Part shown: positions 27,487 through 35,398 of the stretch, piece by piece
Layout: every line of letters starts with the position of its first letter
Position numbering within the stretch: the stretch's first letter is position 1
Source: Aeromicrobium flavum
GTDB lineage: Bacteria > Actinomycetota > Actinomycetes > Propionibacteriales > Nocardioidaceae
DNA: 64,000 bases
Assembly: GCF_007992115.1 (NCBI RefSeq)
Contig: NZ_BJZQ01000016.1
Location: 17,610 to 81,609, forward strand
Reading direction: 5' to 3'
The notes under the pieces: generated by a model
Told to the model about the DNA's origin: nothing
What the model saw: the letters and a program-made list of their open reading frames with translations, nothing else
The model's database searches: none
Program-made: the position numbers and the translations under genes

Positions 27487-27535
27487 CGGGAGCCTCCTGC
27501 CGGGGACGGAAGATGATGCGTTCGGCCCACGCAGG

Positions 27536-27595
27536 GGGACGAACGATGATGCATATGGGTACCTGAGCGGGGGCGAATGCATAATCCTTCGTCCC
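27536..27595. repeat. hairpin between accD2 and accA2 (family E, tentative)
   Basis: 19-nt arms at 27536-27554 and 27577-27595 pair at 17 positions; each contains ATGCAT near the loop. Just before it, GATGATGCGTTCGGCCCAC (27512 on) resembles GATGAGGCGCTCAGGCCCAC at 33571. It occupies the only sizeable gap in the operon, so it may attenuate or process the transcript. Confidence 0.5.
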
Positions 27596-27613
27596 TCAGG
27601 AGCGGGCGGGCGT

Positions 27614-29215
27614 TCACAGGCGGAACACCCCATAGCCGCCGCGGGCACCCTCGACGGGTGCGTTGGCGATGGCGGACAGGCAGATGCCCAGGATGGTGCG
27701 CGTGTCGCGCGGGTCGATGACGCCGTCGTCGTAGCCGAGGCCGCTGGTGAAGTACGCCAGCGACTGCTCCTCGATCTGCTGCTCGACGATGTCCTTGATG
27801 CCCTGGAAGCCCTCGGCGTCGAACGGGATGCCCTTGGACTCCGACGACTGGCGGGCGACGATCTCCATGACGCCGGCCAGCTGCGCCGGGCCCATGACGG
27901 CCGACTTGGCGCCCGTCCAGCTGAACATGAAGCGCGGGTCGTAGGCGCGGCCGCTCATGCCGTAGTGACCGGCGCCGTACGAGGCACCCATCACGATCGA
28001 GATGTGCGGGACCTTGCTGTTGGAGACGGCGTTGATCATCTGCGCGCCGTGCTTGATGATGCCGCCCTGCTCGTACTCGGCGCCGACCATGTAGCCGGTC
28101 GTGTTGTGCAGGAACAGCAGCGGCGTGTCGATCTGGTTGGCCAGCTGGATGAACTGCGCGGCCTTCTGGGCCTCCTGGCTGAACAGCACGCCCTGGGCGT
28201 TGGCCAGGATGCCGATCGGGTGGCCGTGCAGCTGGGCGAAGCCGGTGACGAGGCTCTGGCCGTAGAGCGGCTTGAACTCGTCGAACTCGCTGCCGTCGAC
28301 GAGGCGGGCGATGACCTCGCGCGGGTCGAACGGCACCTTGAGGTCGGTCGGGACGATGCCGAGCAGGTCCTCGGGGTCGAGCAGCGGCTCGCTGTAGACC
28401 GAGGCGGGCACGGGACCGGCCTTGCGCCAGTTGATGCGGCGCATGATCTGGCGGCCGAGGCGGATCGCGTCGCGCTCGTCGACGGCCAGGTAGTCGGCCA
28501 GGCCCGAGGTCTTGGCGTGCATCTGCGCGCCGCCCAGCGACTCGTCGTCGGACTCCTCGCCGGTGGCCATCTTCACCAGCGGCGGGCCGCCGAGGAAGAC
28601 CTTGGCGCCACCGTCGACCATGACGACGTAGTCGCTCATGCCCGGCACGTAGGCGCCGCCCGCGGTGGAGTTGCCGAAGACGAGCGCGACCGTGGGACGA
28701 CCGTCCTCGCTGGCCTGGGTGATGTTCTTGAAGCTGGCGCCGCCGGGGATGAAGATGTCCTTCTGCGTCGGCAGGTCGGCGCCGCCGGACTCCACGAGGT
28801 TGATCGTGGGGAGGCGGTTCTCGGCGGCGATCTGGGCCGCGCGGAAGCCCTTCTTGACCGTGACGGGGTTGGACGATCCGCCCTTCACCGTCGGGTCGTT
28901 CGCGATGATCATGCACTCGACGCCCTCGACCACGCCGATGCCGGTGATGATCGAGCCGCCGACCGTGAAGTCGGTGCCCCAGCCGGCCAGCGCGCCCAGC
29001 TCGAGGAACGGCGCGTCGGGATCGACGAGCAGCTCGATGCGCTCGCGCGCGGTCAGCTTGCCGCGGCTGTGATGACGGTCGACGTACTTCTCGCCGCCGC
29101 CGGCCAGCGCCTTCGCGTGCTGGTCGGCGAGGTCGGCGACGCGTGCGAGCGCCGCCTCCCGGTTCTCGGCGTACGTGGCCGACGTCGGGTCGACGGCGGT
29201 CCTGACTGCACTCAT
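27614..29215 (-). CDS. acyl-CoA carboxylase beta subunit (carboxyltransferase), AccD2-like
   Basis: 533 aa. RGKLTARERIELLVDPDAPF at the start, the first oxyanion segment GNSTAGGAYVPGMSDY and the second GASYGAGHYGMSGRAYDPRF are textbook features of biotin-dependent carboxyltransferases of the MCC/geranyl-CoA type. It moves the carboxyl group to the acyl-CoA substrate. Together with AtuA and acyl-CoA dehydrogenases the best guess is a methyl-branched enoyl-CoA (3-methylcrotonyl- or geranyl-like), but the substrate is not proven. The ATG overlaps the preceding glycosylase-like gene by 4 bp. Confidence 0.9.
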   Translation of the reverse strand: MSAVRTAVDPTSATYAENREAALARVADLADQHAKALAGGGEKYVDRHHSRGKLTARERIELLVDPDAPFLELGALAGWGTDFTVGGSIITGIGVVEGVECMIIANDPTVKGGSSNPVTVKKGFRAAQIAAENRLPTINLVESGGADLPTQKDIFIPGGASFKNITQASEDGRPTVALVFGNSTAGGAYVPGMSDYVVMVDGGAKVFLGGPPLVKMATGEESDDESLGGAQMHAKTSGLADYLAVDERDAIRLGRQIMRRINWRKAGPVPASVYSEPLLDPEDLLGIVPTDLKVPFDPREVIARLVDGSEFDEFKPLYGQSLVTGFAQLHGHPIGILANAQGVLFSQEAQKAAQFIQLANQIDTPLLFLHNTTGYMVGAEYEQGGIIKHGAQMINAVSNSKVPHISIVMGASYGAGHYGMSGRAYDPRFMFSWTGAKSAVMGPAQLAGVMEIVARQSSESKGIPFDAEGFQGIKDIVEQQIEEQSLAYFTSGLGYDDGVIDPRDTRTILGICLSAIANAPVEGARGGYGVFRL

Positions 29216-30270
29216 GCGGGGTCCTTCCACTGCAGGTCGACGGTGGTGTCGAGGTGGTCGATGAGCGAGGCGGCATCGGTCTCGATGCGCTCGCGGTCGG
29301 AGGGCGAGAGGGCTCGCGAGGGGGTGATCTCGAGCAGGACCGGATCGGCCCGGCGCTTCGGCTTGAGGCGGCGCCAGGTGCCGGCGACGACGCCGTCGAG
29401 CAGCGCCAGGTTGCCGCCCCAGACGTCGATGATGCCGTCGCGCGCGGTGGGCACCTCGTAGTGCGAGCGGTCCTGGTAGGCGATGACGAGCTCGTCGAAG
29501 AGGCTCAGCAGGAAGGCGGTGCCGTCCGAGCTGGGAGCCTCGATCGGGTCGGTCTCGACCTGCGCGAACGCGCGCTTGGCGTCGGTGACCGTGAGGCCGG
29601 CCCACCAGGCGAAGTCATGGGCCGTGGCGGGCGCGTGTCCGGCGAGGTACATGGAGGCGAGACGCACGAGCGCCTCGTCGCGGTCGATCTGCGTGGCGGG
29701 GATGCGCGAGGCGTAGGGAACGAAGGTGTCCCAGCTGCCGCGGCGCGGGCCCGTGGTGACGACCTTGTCGAGCTCGGCGCTCATCGTGACGTGGCCGAGG
29801 GCCTGGCCCTTGAGCTCGATCCCTCGCGTCGCGAGGGCCGCGCCGATCTCCTTGCGGGTCAGCGGCGCGTCCGCGGCCTCGACGATCTCGCCGACGAGGC
29901 CGACGAGCCGATCGCGGTCCTCGAGCAGGCCCGTGGAGCGCAGTCCCGACCGCATCTGCGCGACGATCCGAGGCGCGGTCAGGTCGAGCATCCAGCCGAG
30001 GTCCTCGGCGCGGACGACGTGCCACGTCGGGCGCAGCACGTGGTGACGCACGAGGTCGCCCTGGGCGATCTCCGTGGTGATCGCCTCGCGGCTCGGCCGG
30101 TCCTTGGTGCGGCGCGCCAGCGACCACAGCGAATCCTCGAACTCCTGGAACTGCACGGCGCCGAGGGTGCCGACGCAGGAGCCCAGGTCGGGGAACGGGT
30201 CGCCGACCAGGCGCTGGCGAGCCATCCGCTCACCGCGCACCCGGTCGGGCGGCATCGTCGAGAGATCCAC
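29212..30270 (-). CDS. winged-helix DNA-binding protein, AlkZ-like DNA glycosylase candidate
   Basis: 352 aa of the HTH_42 (YcaQ/AlkZ) superfamily: three winged-helix-like modules. GAVQFQEFEDSLWSLARR has Gln40-Phe-Gln42, the QxQ pair that serves as catalytic motif in AlkZ-type glycosylases. Family members excise bulky alkylated bases or unhook interstrand crosslinks. It starts with GTG directly after the stop of the acyl-CoA dehydrogenase gene and overlaps accD2 by 4 bp, so it is fully embedded in a catabolic operon. No biosynthetic gene cluster for a genotoxin is nearby, which makes the placement unusual. Confidence 0.7.
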   Translation of the reverse strand: MDLSTMPPDRVRGERMARQRLVGDPFPDLGSCVGTLGAVQFQEFEDSLWSLARRTKDRPSREAITTEIAQGDLVRHHVLRPTWHVVRAEDLGWMLDLTAPRIVAQMRSGLRSTGLLEDRDRLVGLVGEIVEAADAPLTRKEIGAALATRGIELKGQALGHVTMSAELDKVVTTGPRRGSWDTFVPYASRIPATQIDRDEALVRLASMYLAGHAPATAHDFAWWAGLTVTDAKRAFAQVETDPIEAPSSDGTAFLLSLFDELVIAYQDRSHYEVPTARDGIIDVWGGNLALLDGVVAGTWRRLKPKRRADPVLLEITPSRALSPSDRERIETDAASLIDHLDTTVDLQWKDPA

Positions 30271-31422
30271 TCAGTACCCCAGCAGCTTCGCGGCGAGGTC
30301 CTTCATGACCTCCGTGGCGCCGCCGCCGATGCCCAGGATGCGGGCGTCGCGGTAGTGGCGGTCGATCTCGGACTCGCGCATGTAGCCCATGCCGCCGAAG
30401 ATCTGGACGGCCTCGTGCACGACGAACTCGGCGCACGCGACCGCCTGGTTCTTCGCGACGACGGCATCGAGGATCAGCGTCGGGTCGGACTTCGGGGTGT
30501 CGATCGCGCGCTCGACGACCTCGCGGGTCAGGGCGCGGGCCGCGGCGGTGCGCGAGTGCATCTCGACGAGCTTGTGGCGGATGACCTGGCGCGCGATGAG
30601 CGGCTTGCCGAACGTCTCGCGCTCCTTGGCGTACGCGGCGGCGAGGTCGAGCGCGCGCTGTGCGGTGGCGTAGGACTGCGTGGCGAGGTTGATGCGCTCG
30701 CCGACGAACTGCTGGGCGATCAGGTAGAAGCCGCTGTTCTCCTCACCGACGACGTTCTCGACCGGGACGCGGACGTCCTCGAACGAGAGCTCGGCGGTGT
30801 CGGAGCAGTGCCAGCCCATCTTGCGCAGGCTGCGACCGACGGTGAAGCCGGGCGTGTCCTTCTCGATGACCAGCAGGCTGATGCCACCGTGGCCCTCGTC
30901 GCCGGTGCGGACGGCGGTGGTGACGAAGTCGGCGCGGACGCCGCTGGTGATGAAGGTCTTGGCGCCGTTGACGACGTAGTGGTCGCCGTCGCGCACCGCG
31001 CGGGTGCGGATGTTGGCGACGTCGGAGCCGCCGCCGGGCTCGGTGACGCCGAGGGCGCCGATCATCTCGCCCGCCAGCGTCGGGCGGACATACCGGTCGA
31101 TCAGGTCGGCGTTGCCCGAGTCGATGATGTGCGGGGTCGCGATGGAGTGCGTGAACAGGCTGGCCTGCAGGCCCGTCGAGCCGCCGGCGGCCATCATGGC
31201 CTCGGTGGCGATGCCGGCGTCGATCATGTCGCCGCCGTCGCCGCCGACCTCCTCGGGGAAGCCGATGGCCAGGAAGCCCGCCTTCGCGGTCTTGTGGTGG
31301 AGCTCGCGCGGCAGCTCGCCGTCGTCCTCCCACTGGGCGATGTGCGGCGCGATCTCGGCACGGGTGAAGCTCTCGACGGCCGTGCGGAGCGCCTCGCGCT
31401 CGGGGGTGTTCCAGGGGTTCAT
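30271..31422 (-). CDS. acyl-CoA dehydrogenase, FadE13-like
   Basis: 383 aa. GALGVTEPGGGSDVANIRTRA (split here by function: ALGVTEPGGGSD binds FAD) and FITSGVRADF are in the middle domain. QIFGGMGYMRESEIDRHYRD and ILGIGGGATEVMKDL are at the C-terminus. The Glu of ILGIGGGATEVM replaces the usual YEGT position, as in isovaleryl/short-branched enzymes where the base is elsewhere. The ATG overlaps the atuA stop by 4 bp. Same relative place as M. tuberculosis fadE13. Confidence 0.88.
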   Translation of the reverse strand: MNPWNTPEREALRTAVESFTRAEIAPHIAQWEDDGELPRELHHKTAKAGFLAIGFPEEVGGDGGDMIDAGIATEAMMAAGGSTGLQASLFTHSIATPHIIDSGNADLIDRYVRPTLAGEMIGALGVTEPGGGSDVANIRTRAVRDGDHYVVNGAKTFITSGVRADFVTTAVRTGDEGHGGISLLVIEKDTPGFTVGRSLRKMGWHCSDTAELSFEDVRVPVENVVGEENSGFYLIAQQFVGERINLATQSYATAQRALDLAAAYAKERETFGKPLIARQVIRHKLVEMHSRTAAARALTREVVERAIDTPKSDPTLILDAVVAKNQAVACAEFVVHEAVQIFGGMGYMRESEIDRHYRDARILGIGGGATEVMKDLAAKLLGY

Positions 31423-33146
31423 GCGAGCAGCTCCTCGGGGATGGTGACGATGCGGGCGCGCAGCCATTCGCCGAGCGCCTTGGCCTGCGGGTCGAAGCGC
31501 GTCGACGACGCGACTCCCTCGCCGAGCAGGCCGTGCAGGATCACGTTGATGCCGAACAGGTTCGGCAGGGGGTGGACGTCGATGTCGAGGTCGGCCGCCT
31601 CGGGCAGCAGCTCGCGGATGCGGTCCTCGGTGAGGAACCCCGCCAGCCAGGCGTAGGCGTCGGCGCGCCGGGGGTGCGTCGCGGGGATCCACACGCCGAC
31701 GTTCGCGTTGCCGCCCTTGTCTCCCGAGCGCGCGTGGACGAGCCGCCCGAGCGCCGCCTCCTTGCCACTTTTGGAACTGGATCCACGTGCATCGGCAGGT
31801 TCCGCGTGGATCGGGTTCCAAAAGTTGTCCGCATCCGCCGTGACGGTCGGCGGAGCGATCTCCGTGCGCGAGCCGTCGGCGTGCACGACCACGTGCGGCA
31901 CCTCGGCCTGCGGCACGTACGCCGCGCGGTAGATGCCGTAGGGGGCGCCGCGGCCGGGAGGCGCGGTCATCGTGAAGCCGGGGTACGAGGCCAGCGCGGT
32001 CTCGACGGCGGCCCCGCTGAAGGTCCGGCCGACCTTGTTCATGTCGGCGTCCTTGACGTGGCAGCGCAGGATGGCCGCGGCCGCCGGCTGCGAGGTCGGG
32101 TCGACGTGGTCGGTGCGCGCGAGGTCCCAGGTGATCTCGGCCGGCGGGTTCGCGGCCAGCGCCGACTCGATCTGCGCCGTGACCCAGGCGGCCTTCTCCT
32201 CGATGTCGAGGCCGGTGACGACGAACTCGACGTGGTTGCGGAAGCCGCCGAACGCGTTGAGGCAGACCTTCGTGGTGGCCGGCGGCGCCGTGCCGCGGAC
32301 GCCGGAGATGCGCACGCGGTCGTCACCGTCCTGCGCGAGCGCGAGGCTCGTCAGGTCGACCACCACGTCGGGGTTGAGGTACTTCTGGTCCTGGATCTCG
32401 TAGACGAGCTGCGCGGTGACCGTGTCGACCGTGACCGCGCCGCCGGTGCCCTCGTGCTTGGTGATGACGAGGTCGCCGTTCTCGCTGATCTCGGCGATCG
32501 GGAAGCCCAGCGGCCTGCTCATGTCGATGTCGCGGAAGCCGCTGAAGTTGCCTCCGGTCGCCTGGGCGCCGCACTCGATGACGTGTCCGGCGACGACCGC
32601 ACCCGCGAGCTGGTCGAAGTCCTCACGGCCCCAGCCGAACTCGGCGATCGCGGGGCCCACGATGACGGAGGCGTCGGTGACCCGGCCGGTGACGACGATG
32701 TCGGCGCCGGCGGTCAGCGCCTCGGCGATGCCGAACGCGCCGAGGTAGGCGTTGGCGGTGAGCGCGTCGCCGAAGCCGAGCTCGCCCGCGCGGGCCAGCA
32801 GGTCGTCGCCCTCGACGTGGGCGACGGAGACGTCGACGCCCTGCTCGGCGGCGACCTTGCGGATGGCGTCGGCCAGGCCCTGCGGGTTGAGGCCGCCGGC
32901 GTTGGCGACGATCCTGACGCCGCGCTCCTTGGCCAGGGCGAGGTTCTCGGCGACCTGCTTGAGGAAGGTCTTCGCGTACCCGAGGTCGGTGTCCTTCATC
33001 CGGTCGCGGCCGAGGATCAGCATCGTCAGCTCGGCGAGGTAGTCGCCGGTCAGGTAGTCGAGCTCGCCACCCTCGAGCATCTCGCGCATCGCGGAGAAGC
33101 GATCGCCGTAGAAACCCGAGCAGTTGCCGACACGAAGGGTACGCAC
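31419..33146 (-). CDS. acyclic terpene utilisation AtuA-family protein carrying an inserted palindrome
   Basis: 575 aa. The N-terminal DUF1446-type domain starts VGNCSGFYGDRFSAM; the C-terminal small domain contains ARSGDKGGNANVGVW. AtuA proteins accompany citronellol/geranyl-CoA pathways, but their reaction is not settled. Start GTG 33146 is chosen because the GACACT -10 box lies exactly 6 nt before it (GTG 33167 is the longer alternative). Between the two domains the codons for about 20 residues (from NFWNPIHAEP to GSSSKSG) are a 61-bp family B hairpin. First gene of the operon running to 23655; the equivalent M. tuberculosis gene is Rv0976c. Confidence 0.85.
   Translation of the reverse strand: MRTLRVGNCSGFYGDRFSAMREMLEGGELDYLTGDYLAELTMLILGRDRMKDTDLGYAKTFLKQVAENLALAKERGVRIVANAGGLNPQGLADAIRKVAAEQGVDVSVAHVEGDDLLARAGELGFGDALTANAYLGAFGIAEALTAGADIVVTGRVTDASVIVGPAIAEFGWGREDFDQLAGAVVAGHVIECGAQATGGNFSGFRDIDMSRPLGFPIAEISENGDLVITKHEGTGGAVTVDTVTAQLVYEIQDQKYLNPDVVVDLTSLALAQDGDDRVRISGVRGTAPPATTKVCLNAFGGFRNHVEFVVTGLDIEEKAAWVTAQIESALAANPPAEITWDLARTDHVDPTSQPAAAAILRCHVKDADMNKVGRTFSGAAVETALASYPGFTMTAPPGRGAPYGIYRAAYVPQAEVPHVVVHADGSRTEIAPPTVTADADNFWNPIHAEPADARGSSSKSGKEAALGRLVHARSGDKGGNANVGVWIPATHPRRADAYAWLAGFLTEDRIRELLPEAADLDIDVHPLPNLFGINVILHGLLGEGVASSTRFDPQAKALGEWLRARIVTIPEELLA
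31766..31826. repeat. family B hairpin element, copy 2, inside the atuA coding region
   Basis: 61 bp with the same 23-15-23 layout as 651-711. The left arm is identical over 23 nt, the right arm differs at four positions, and the loop is unrelated. It keeps the atuA frame open and lies in the linker between its two domains. Confidence 0.9.
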
Positions 33147-33152
33147 GAGACG

Positions 33153-33196
33153 AGTGTCCCCTGTCACAAAGAAACAGTCAAGCCTGCTTGTTAGTT
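33153..33196 (-). promoter_or_regulatory. atuA promoter with TetR-type operator (O1)
   Basis: Reverse strand: -35 TTGACT (33176-33181), 17-nt spacer, -10 GACACT (33153-33158), 6 nt, GTG 33146. The -35 is inside CAGGCTTGACTGT, a 13-bp block found identically before tetR (38375-38387). The flanks form an imperfect 20-bp palindrome AACAAGCAGGCTTGACTGTT. Confidence 0.7.
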
Positions 33197-33220
33197 TCCC
33201 GGCCCGGTTTCTCGTTCCGG

Positions 33221-33226
33221 CAAGAT
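33221..33226 (+). promoter_or_regulatory. -10 box of leaderless promoter
   Basis: CAAGAT, 6 nt, ATG at 33233; divergent from the atuA promoter. Confidence 0.45.
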
Positions 33227-33232
33227 GGCGGG

Positions 33233-33568
33233 ATGGACGTTCGACACCAGTTGGAGGAGGAAGCCGCGCAGACCCGGCGGCGGCTGGCCGACCTCGGTCG
33301 CGACTTCGAGGGCGTCGTCGAGGCGTCGCGGGACTCGAACGCCGACGACGAGCACGACCCCGAGGGAGCGACCATCGCCTTCGAGCGCTCCCAGGTCGGG
33401 GCGCTGGTCGCCCAGGGTGAACGCCACCTCACCGAGATCGCGGCGGCACTGGAGCGACTGGACGCCGGCACCTACGGCATCTGCGAACGGTGCGGTCGGC
33501 CCATCCCCGCCGGACGCCTCGAGGCCCGACCCGTCGCCCGCACCTGCGTCGCTTGCGCCACCGCCTGA
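33233..33568 (+). CDS. TraR/DksA-type C4 zinc finger protein
   Basis: 111 aa. An acidic N-terminal coiled coil (HQLEEEAAQTRRRLADLG) is followed by GTYGICERCGRPIPAGRLEARPVA (the four-Cys finger is CERC...CVAC). Overall size and finger match DksA/TraR-like proteins, which in some bacteria enter the RNA polymerase secondary channel. Small actinobacterial members are often unassigned. The coiled-coil tip has acidic DSNADDEHDPEG, the region that in DksA points to the active site. Divergent from atuA. Confidence 0.8.
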   Translation: MDVRHQLEEEAAQTRRRLADLGRDFEGVVEASRDSNADDEHDPEGATIAFERSQVGALVAQGERHLTEIAAALERLDAGTYGICERCGRPIPAGRLEARPVARTCVACATA

Positions 33569-33572
33569 AAGA

Positions 33573-33633
33573 TGAGGCGCTCAGGCCCACACAGGGGCCG
33601 AAGCGGCACATCATTCGCGAGCCCGGCGCCTCA
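33573..33633. repeat. weak inverted repeat between convergent genes (family E, tentative)
   Basis: TGAGGCGC (33573-33580) pairs with GCGCCTCA (33626-33633). An inner GGCCC/GGGCC stem is also possible. The 5' part resembles 27512-27537. It fills the 62-bp gap between the zinc finger gene and the next, opposite-strand gene. Confidence 0.4.
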
Positions 33634-34410
33634 GTCCTTCACCTCGCCCGAGCCCTCCAGGATCCGCCGGGCGACGAGGCGCCGGTCGGAGGTCTTCTCG
33701 CCGAGCGGGCCCGCCAGCAGCGTCTCGACCGCGGCGCGCACCCGGTCCTGATCCGCCGCGGGCAGGTGTACCCAGGCCCGCTCGGCGGCCACGAGAGCGT
33801 GGTACTGCTCGTACGACGAGCGACTGTGGCCGATCGCGTCGACGAGGAGGTCGGCGCGCGCCAGCCTGGGCTCGGCCTCCAGCAGCGCCAACGCCGTGAT
33901 CCGGTCGCCGTCGGAACCGCTGCCGAAGATGCGCGACACGTCGGCGGCCGACAGCGACTCCGTGTCGAGGTCTCGGGCCTCGCGCAGGAGGCCCTCCATG
34001 CGCGCCGTGCGGTCCCAGCCGGGCGGCTCGGCCGAGCGCAGCTGCTCGTACCGCGTGCCGACCATCGCGGCTGCGGCAAGGAGCCCCTCGGCACGCTGCT
34101 CGAGCTGCGCCGCCTGCTCGGTCTTGCCCGCGGCCCGCGCGCGCACGGCCTGCTGGCGGACGCTGCGCGCACGGCGCTCCAGCTCGAAGCGGACGCCGGC
34201 CGCCTCCACCGCCTCGAGTCGGTTCCCGAAGACGGCCAGCGCGGCGATGACGACACCAGCCGCCACGAGCGCCGTCGATCCCAGCTCGTTGTCCGTCAGG
34301 AACACCGCCACTCCCCCGGCGACCAGGACGAGCATCCCGACGATGACGCCGGCGACCCGCGCGGCGCGGTTCAGCACCGGTACCGGTGGATTCGCGGGCG
34401 GCTGGGCCAT
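33631..34410 (-). CDS. membrane protein with two N-terminal TM helices, unknown function
   Basis: 259 aa. Two adjacent hydrophobic helices (about 15-35, VAGVIVGMLVLVAGGVAVFL, and 44-62, ALVAAGVVIAALAVFG) are followed by a long soluble, Ala/Arg/Glu-rich helical region with coiled-coil potential (ERRARSVRQQAVRARAAGKT). No known domain is recognisable. ATG 34410 is supported by a TACGCT -10 box 6 nt upstream. Divergent from the GIY-YIG gene; the start codons are 52 nt apart. Confidence 0.7.
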   Translation of the reverse strand: MAQPPANPPVPVLNRAARVAGVIVGMLVLVAGGVAVFLTDNELGSTALVAAGVVIAALAVFGNRLEAVEAAGVRFELERRARSVRQQAVRARAAGKTEQAAQLEQRAEGLLAAAAMVGTRYEQLRSAEPPGWDRTARMEGLLREARDLDTESLSAADVSRIFGSGSDGDRITALALLEAEPRLARADLLVDAIGHSRSSYEQYHALVAAERAWVHLPAADQDRVRAAVETLLAGPLGEKTSDRRLVARRILEGSGEVKD

Positions 34411-34416
34411 GGGTTC

Positions 34417-34422
34417 AGCGTA
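34417..34422 (-). promoter_or_regulatory. -10 box of leaderless promoter
   Basis: TACGCT on the reverse strand, 6 nt before ATG 34410. Confidence 0.55.
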
Positions 34423-34450
34423 GATCCGTCGAGGAAGGATCGGCCTGCTC

Positions 34451-34456
34451 TAGCCT
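34451..34456 (+). promoter_or_regulatory. -10 box of leaderless promoter of the GIY-YIG pair
   Basis: TAGCCT, 6 nt, ATG at 34463. Confidence 0.55.
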
Positions 34457-34462
34457 GACGCC

Positions 34463-35398
34463 ATGCTCGACCGGACTCCGACAGGACCAAACGCTCCCTC
34501 CGAGACGCAACAGGAGTCGAGCAGCGTCGACGTCCTGGCGTTGGGGCACGTCCTGACAGGCATCGGCGCAGAGAACGATCCACCGATCCGGCTCGAGGAC
34601 ATCCACGTGATCCGGCACAGCTTCAATCCCGGAAACCACGAGGGCCTGCAGGGACCCGAGGACCTGACCCTGGAACGCGTCCTCTCCTACACCCGCAGGC
34701 AGAGCATCTCTCCCCAACGCTTTCCTGCGAACCCTCCTCGCTACTGGGTCATCCTCGTCGCGGACGGAAAGAAGCGATCCCGCCTGTTCGGCACGTTCGA
34801 GAACGGCGGCGAGATCGAGGAACTCCGCGATGACGTCTACCGAACGTTCGACCTGCGCCCGAGCGGTTTCCTCGCGCCGCTCGTCGACCGACTCGTCATC
34901 GAATGGAACAGCCCTCGCAACTGGCACCGCAAGGGCGGGAGCGCAGCGAAGCTACCGGTCCTCGAGATCGCCGATCGCGACAAGGTCCCGTTCCCCGGTT
35001 TCGAGCGGGTGCGACTCACGCACGGCGAATTGCAGGACATGGTCGAGGATGCGCGCTACGCCGACTGGCGCGCTGCGCTGCGCGAGGTGCAGGGCATCTA
35101 CCTGATCACCGACTCCACGAACGGCAAGCAGTACGTCGGCAAGGCCGATGGTGCCGAACGCATCCTCGGCCGCTGGACCACCTATGCCAGGGACGGACAC
35201 GGCGGCAACGTCGCGCTGCGCGAACTCGCCTTCGACAGCACCGGCGCCGATCCGATCAAGACCGACCACGCGCGGCATTTCATCTTCAGCCTCCTTCGGG
35301 TGTTCGGCCCGAGCACCTCGATGTCCGAGGTCAACGCGGCTGAGTCGCACTACAAGCGCGCCCTGCTCACTCGTGAGTTCGGCCTGAACCGCGGCTGA
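34463..35398 (+). CDS. GIY-YIG nuclease domain protein
   Basis: 311 aa. The C-terminal third is a GIY-YIG domain: GIYLITDSTNGKQYVGKADG from residue 211, then Arg in ILGRWTTYARDG and Glu in VNAAESHYKRALL as expected metal/catalytic positions. The N-terminal about 200 residues (PPRYWVILVADGKKRSRLFG, EWNSPRNWHR) look like a separate substrate- or DNA-recognition module; I do not recognise it. Codons are clearly less GC-biased than in neighbours. The stop shares a base with the next ATG (TGATG), forming a two-gene unit ended by a hairpin. This fits an acquired nuclease cassette, possibly defence-related (inference). Confidence 0.8.
   Translation: MLDRTPTGPNAPSETQQESSSVDVLALGHVLTGIGAENDPPIRLEDIHVIRHSFNPGNHEGLQGPEDLTLERVLSYTRRQSISPQRFPANPPRYWVILVADGKKRSRLFGTFENGGEIEELRDDVYRTFDLRPSGFLAPLVDRLVIEWNSPRNWHRKGGSAAKLPVLEIADRDKVPFPGFERVRLTHGELQDMVEDARYADWRAALREVQGIYLITDSTNGKQYVGKADGAERILGRWTTYARDGHGGNVALRELAFDSTGADPIKTDHARHFIFSLLRVFGPSTSMSEVNAAESHYKRALLTREFGLNRG

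Noticed and set aside
33168..33232. Start of atuA at GTG 33167
   Set aside because: The GTG would lie inside the promoter, between the -35 and -10 boxes; GTG 33146 fits the 6-nt leaderless rule and the family N-terminus.
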